Assembly (NCBI GenBank): GCA_937982605.1
Contig: CALJLC010000292.1
Location: 1-6,350 of the forward strand
Length of the DNA: 6,350 nt
Direction of reading: 5' to 3'
From: an uncultured Gemmatimonadales bacterium
Lineage (GTDB): Bacteria > Gemmatimonadota > Gemmatimonadetes > Longimicrobiales > Gaopeijiaceae
Position 1 is the first letter of the stretch. The number at the start of each line of letters is the position of its first letter. Below the pieces are notes generated by a model, which ran no database searches, was not told the DNA's origin, and saw nothing but the letters and a program-made list of their open reading frames with translations. Positions 5,700-6,350 of this stretch are shown in pieces. A program made the position numbers and the translations under genes.

Positions 5700-5769
5700 T
5701 GTCGGGCCGGCATCGGAGCCCCGCCGCCCGGGGCGTCCCGTCCACGCGGAGCTTCCCCCTGGAGGATGC

Positions 5770-6350
5770 ATGAGCAAGAGCAGCGGAGTCGATCTCTCGA
5801 CGGTCCGCTTCGAGGACCTCGTCGAGGAGATGATCCGCCGGCTGGGCGACGACCCCGAGCGGGACGGGATGAAGCGGACGCCGGAGCGGGTCGCCAAGGC
5901 GATGGCGTTCCTGACCAAGGGCTACGGCGAGACACCGGAGGCCGTCCTCGGCGAGGCGATGTTCGAGGAGAGCCACCAGAGCATGGTCCTGGTCAAGGAC
6001 GTCGAGCTCTACTCGCTCTGCGAGCACCACATGCTCCCGTTCTTCGGCAAGGCGCACGTGGCCTACATCCCGAACGGCCGGATCATGGGTCTGTCCAAGG
6101 TGGCCCGTCTGGTCGAGGTGTACGCCCGCCGCTTCCAGGTCCAGGAACGGCTCACGGAGCAGGTGGCGCAGGCGGTGTGGGACACCACGCAGCCGGCGGG
6201 GGTGGCCGTCGTGATCGAGGCGTACCACCTGTGCATGATGATGCGCGGCGTCGAGAAGCAGAACTCGAAGACGCTCACGTCGGCCATGCGGGGGGTGTTC
6301 CTCGAGGACCACCGGACCCGGGACGAGTTCATGCGGTTCGTCACCAGCGT
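5770..6350 (+). CDS. folE: GTP cyclohydrolase I (3' end outside window)
   Basis: 193 residues are present and the frame runs off the window edge, so only the last few residues should be missing. The enzyme converts GTP to 7,8-dihydroneopterin triphosphate plus formate, the entry step to folate, tetrahydrobiopterin and deazapurines, as a cytoplasmic homodecamer. The zinc ligands Cys84 and His87 (in CEHHMLPFFGKAHVAYIP) and Cys155 are all present; the 71-residue Cys-Cys spacing equals that of E. coli FolE (Cys110, Cys181). The catalytic His residues corresponding to E. coli His112 and His179 are His86 and His153. The GLSK motif (107-110) and the RLTEQ segment (127-131) are intact. This is the canonical zinc-dependent type I, not FolE2. 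GGAGG at 5761-5765 lies four bases before the ATG, a slightly short spacing. The gene follows PTPS by 70 bases in the same direction, so the two are probably co-transcribed and supply substrate to each other in sequence. Confidence 0.97.
   Translation, partial: MSKSSGVDLSTVRFEDLVEEMIRRLGDDPERDGMKRTPERVAKAMAFLTKGYGETPEAVLGEAMFEESHQSMVLVKDVELYSLCEHHMLPFFGKAHVAYIPNGRIMGLSKVARLVEVYARRFQVQERLTEQVAQAVWDTTQPAGVAVVIEAYHLCMMMRGVEKQNSKTLTSAMRGVFLEDHRTRDEFMRFVTS

Noticed and set aside
5718..5734. GCCCC/GGGGC hairpin in the PTPS-folE gap as an attenuator
   Set aside because: It is only a 5-bp stem with a 7-base loop and no T tract. Such stems arise by chance at this GC content.

Overview
This is a dense, GC-rich stretch of bacterial chromosome, with most third codon positions G or C. 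It carries seven genes plus the tail of an eighth. No mobile element, CRISPR array, tRNA or rRNA is visible. The gene set (thioredoxin reductase, fumarase, endonuclease IV, pterin enzymes) is housekeeping in nature. The strong GC bias and bacterial Shine-Dalgarno and terminator signals suggest a free-living high-GC lineage such as Gemmatimonadota or a neighbouring phylum. That placement is an impression from protein style, not something I can prove here.

Layout from left to right. Bases 1-119 are the C-terminus of thioredoxin reductase (+). Bases 164-937 (-) and 1005-1715 (+) are two divergently transcribed short-chain dehydrogenases. The first looks like a pteridine reductase but has His where the catalytic Tyr is expected. 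Bases 1835-3220 encode class II fumarase, fumC (+). A hairpin-rich convergent spacer (3221-3361) separates it from an unrecognised 152-residue protein (3362-3820, -). A 232-base divergent spacer holds an AT-rich island with a good sigma70-type promoter and a palindrome just before nfo (4053-4946, +), which encodes endonuclease IV.

The 336-base gap 4947-5282 has no protein gene but is highly structured. It holds an nfo terminator hairpin, then a long-range folded RNA (about 5004-5156) with a 13-bp closing stem and mutually exclusive inner pairings, then a very strong intrinsic terminator (5162-5213). The RNA is either a stand-alone regulatory RNA with a 6S-like plan or a leader of the pterin genes downstream. 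Then come a 6-pyruvoyl-tetrahydropterin synthase of the CX5HGH type (5283-5699, +) and the start of GTP cyclohydrolase I, folE (5770 to the window edge, +).

How the genes may work together: FolE makes 7,8-dihydroneopterin triphosphate from GTP, and the PTPS converts it to 6-pyruvoyl-tetrahydropterin. An NADPH-dependent SDR of the sepiapterin/pteridine reductase kind would then finish a tetrahydrobiopterin-type cofactor. The PTR1-like SDR about 4 kb away is a candidate for that step, but it is not in the same operon. The main leads for novelty are the structured RNA upstream of the pterin genes and the Tyr-to-His change in the SDR.
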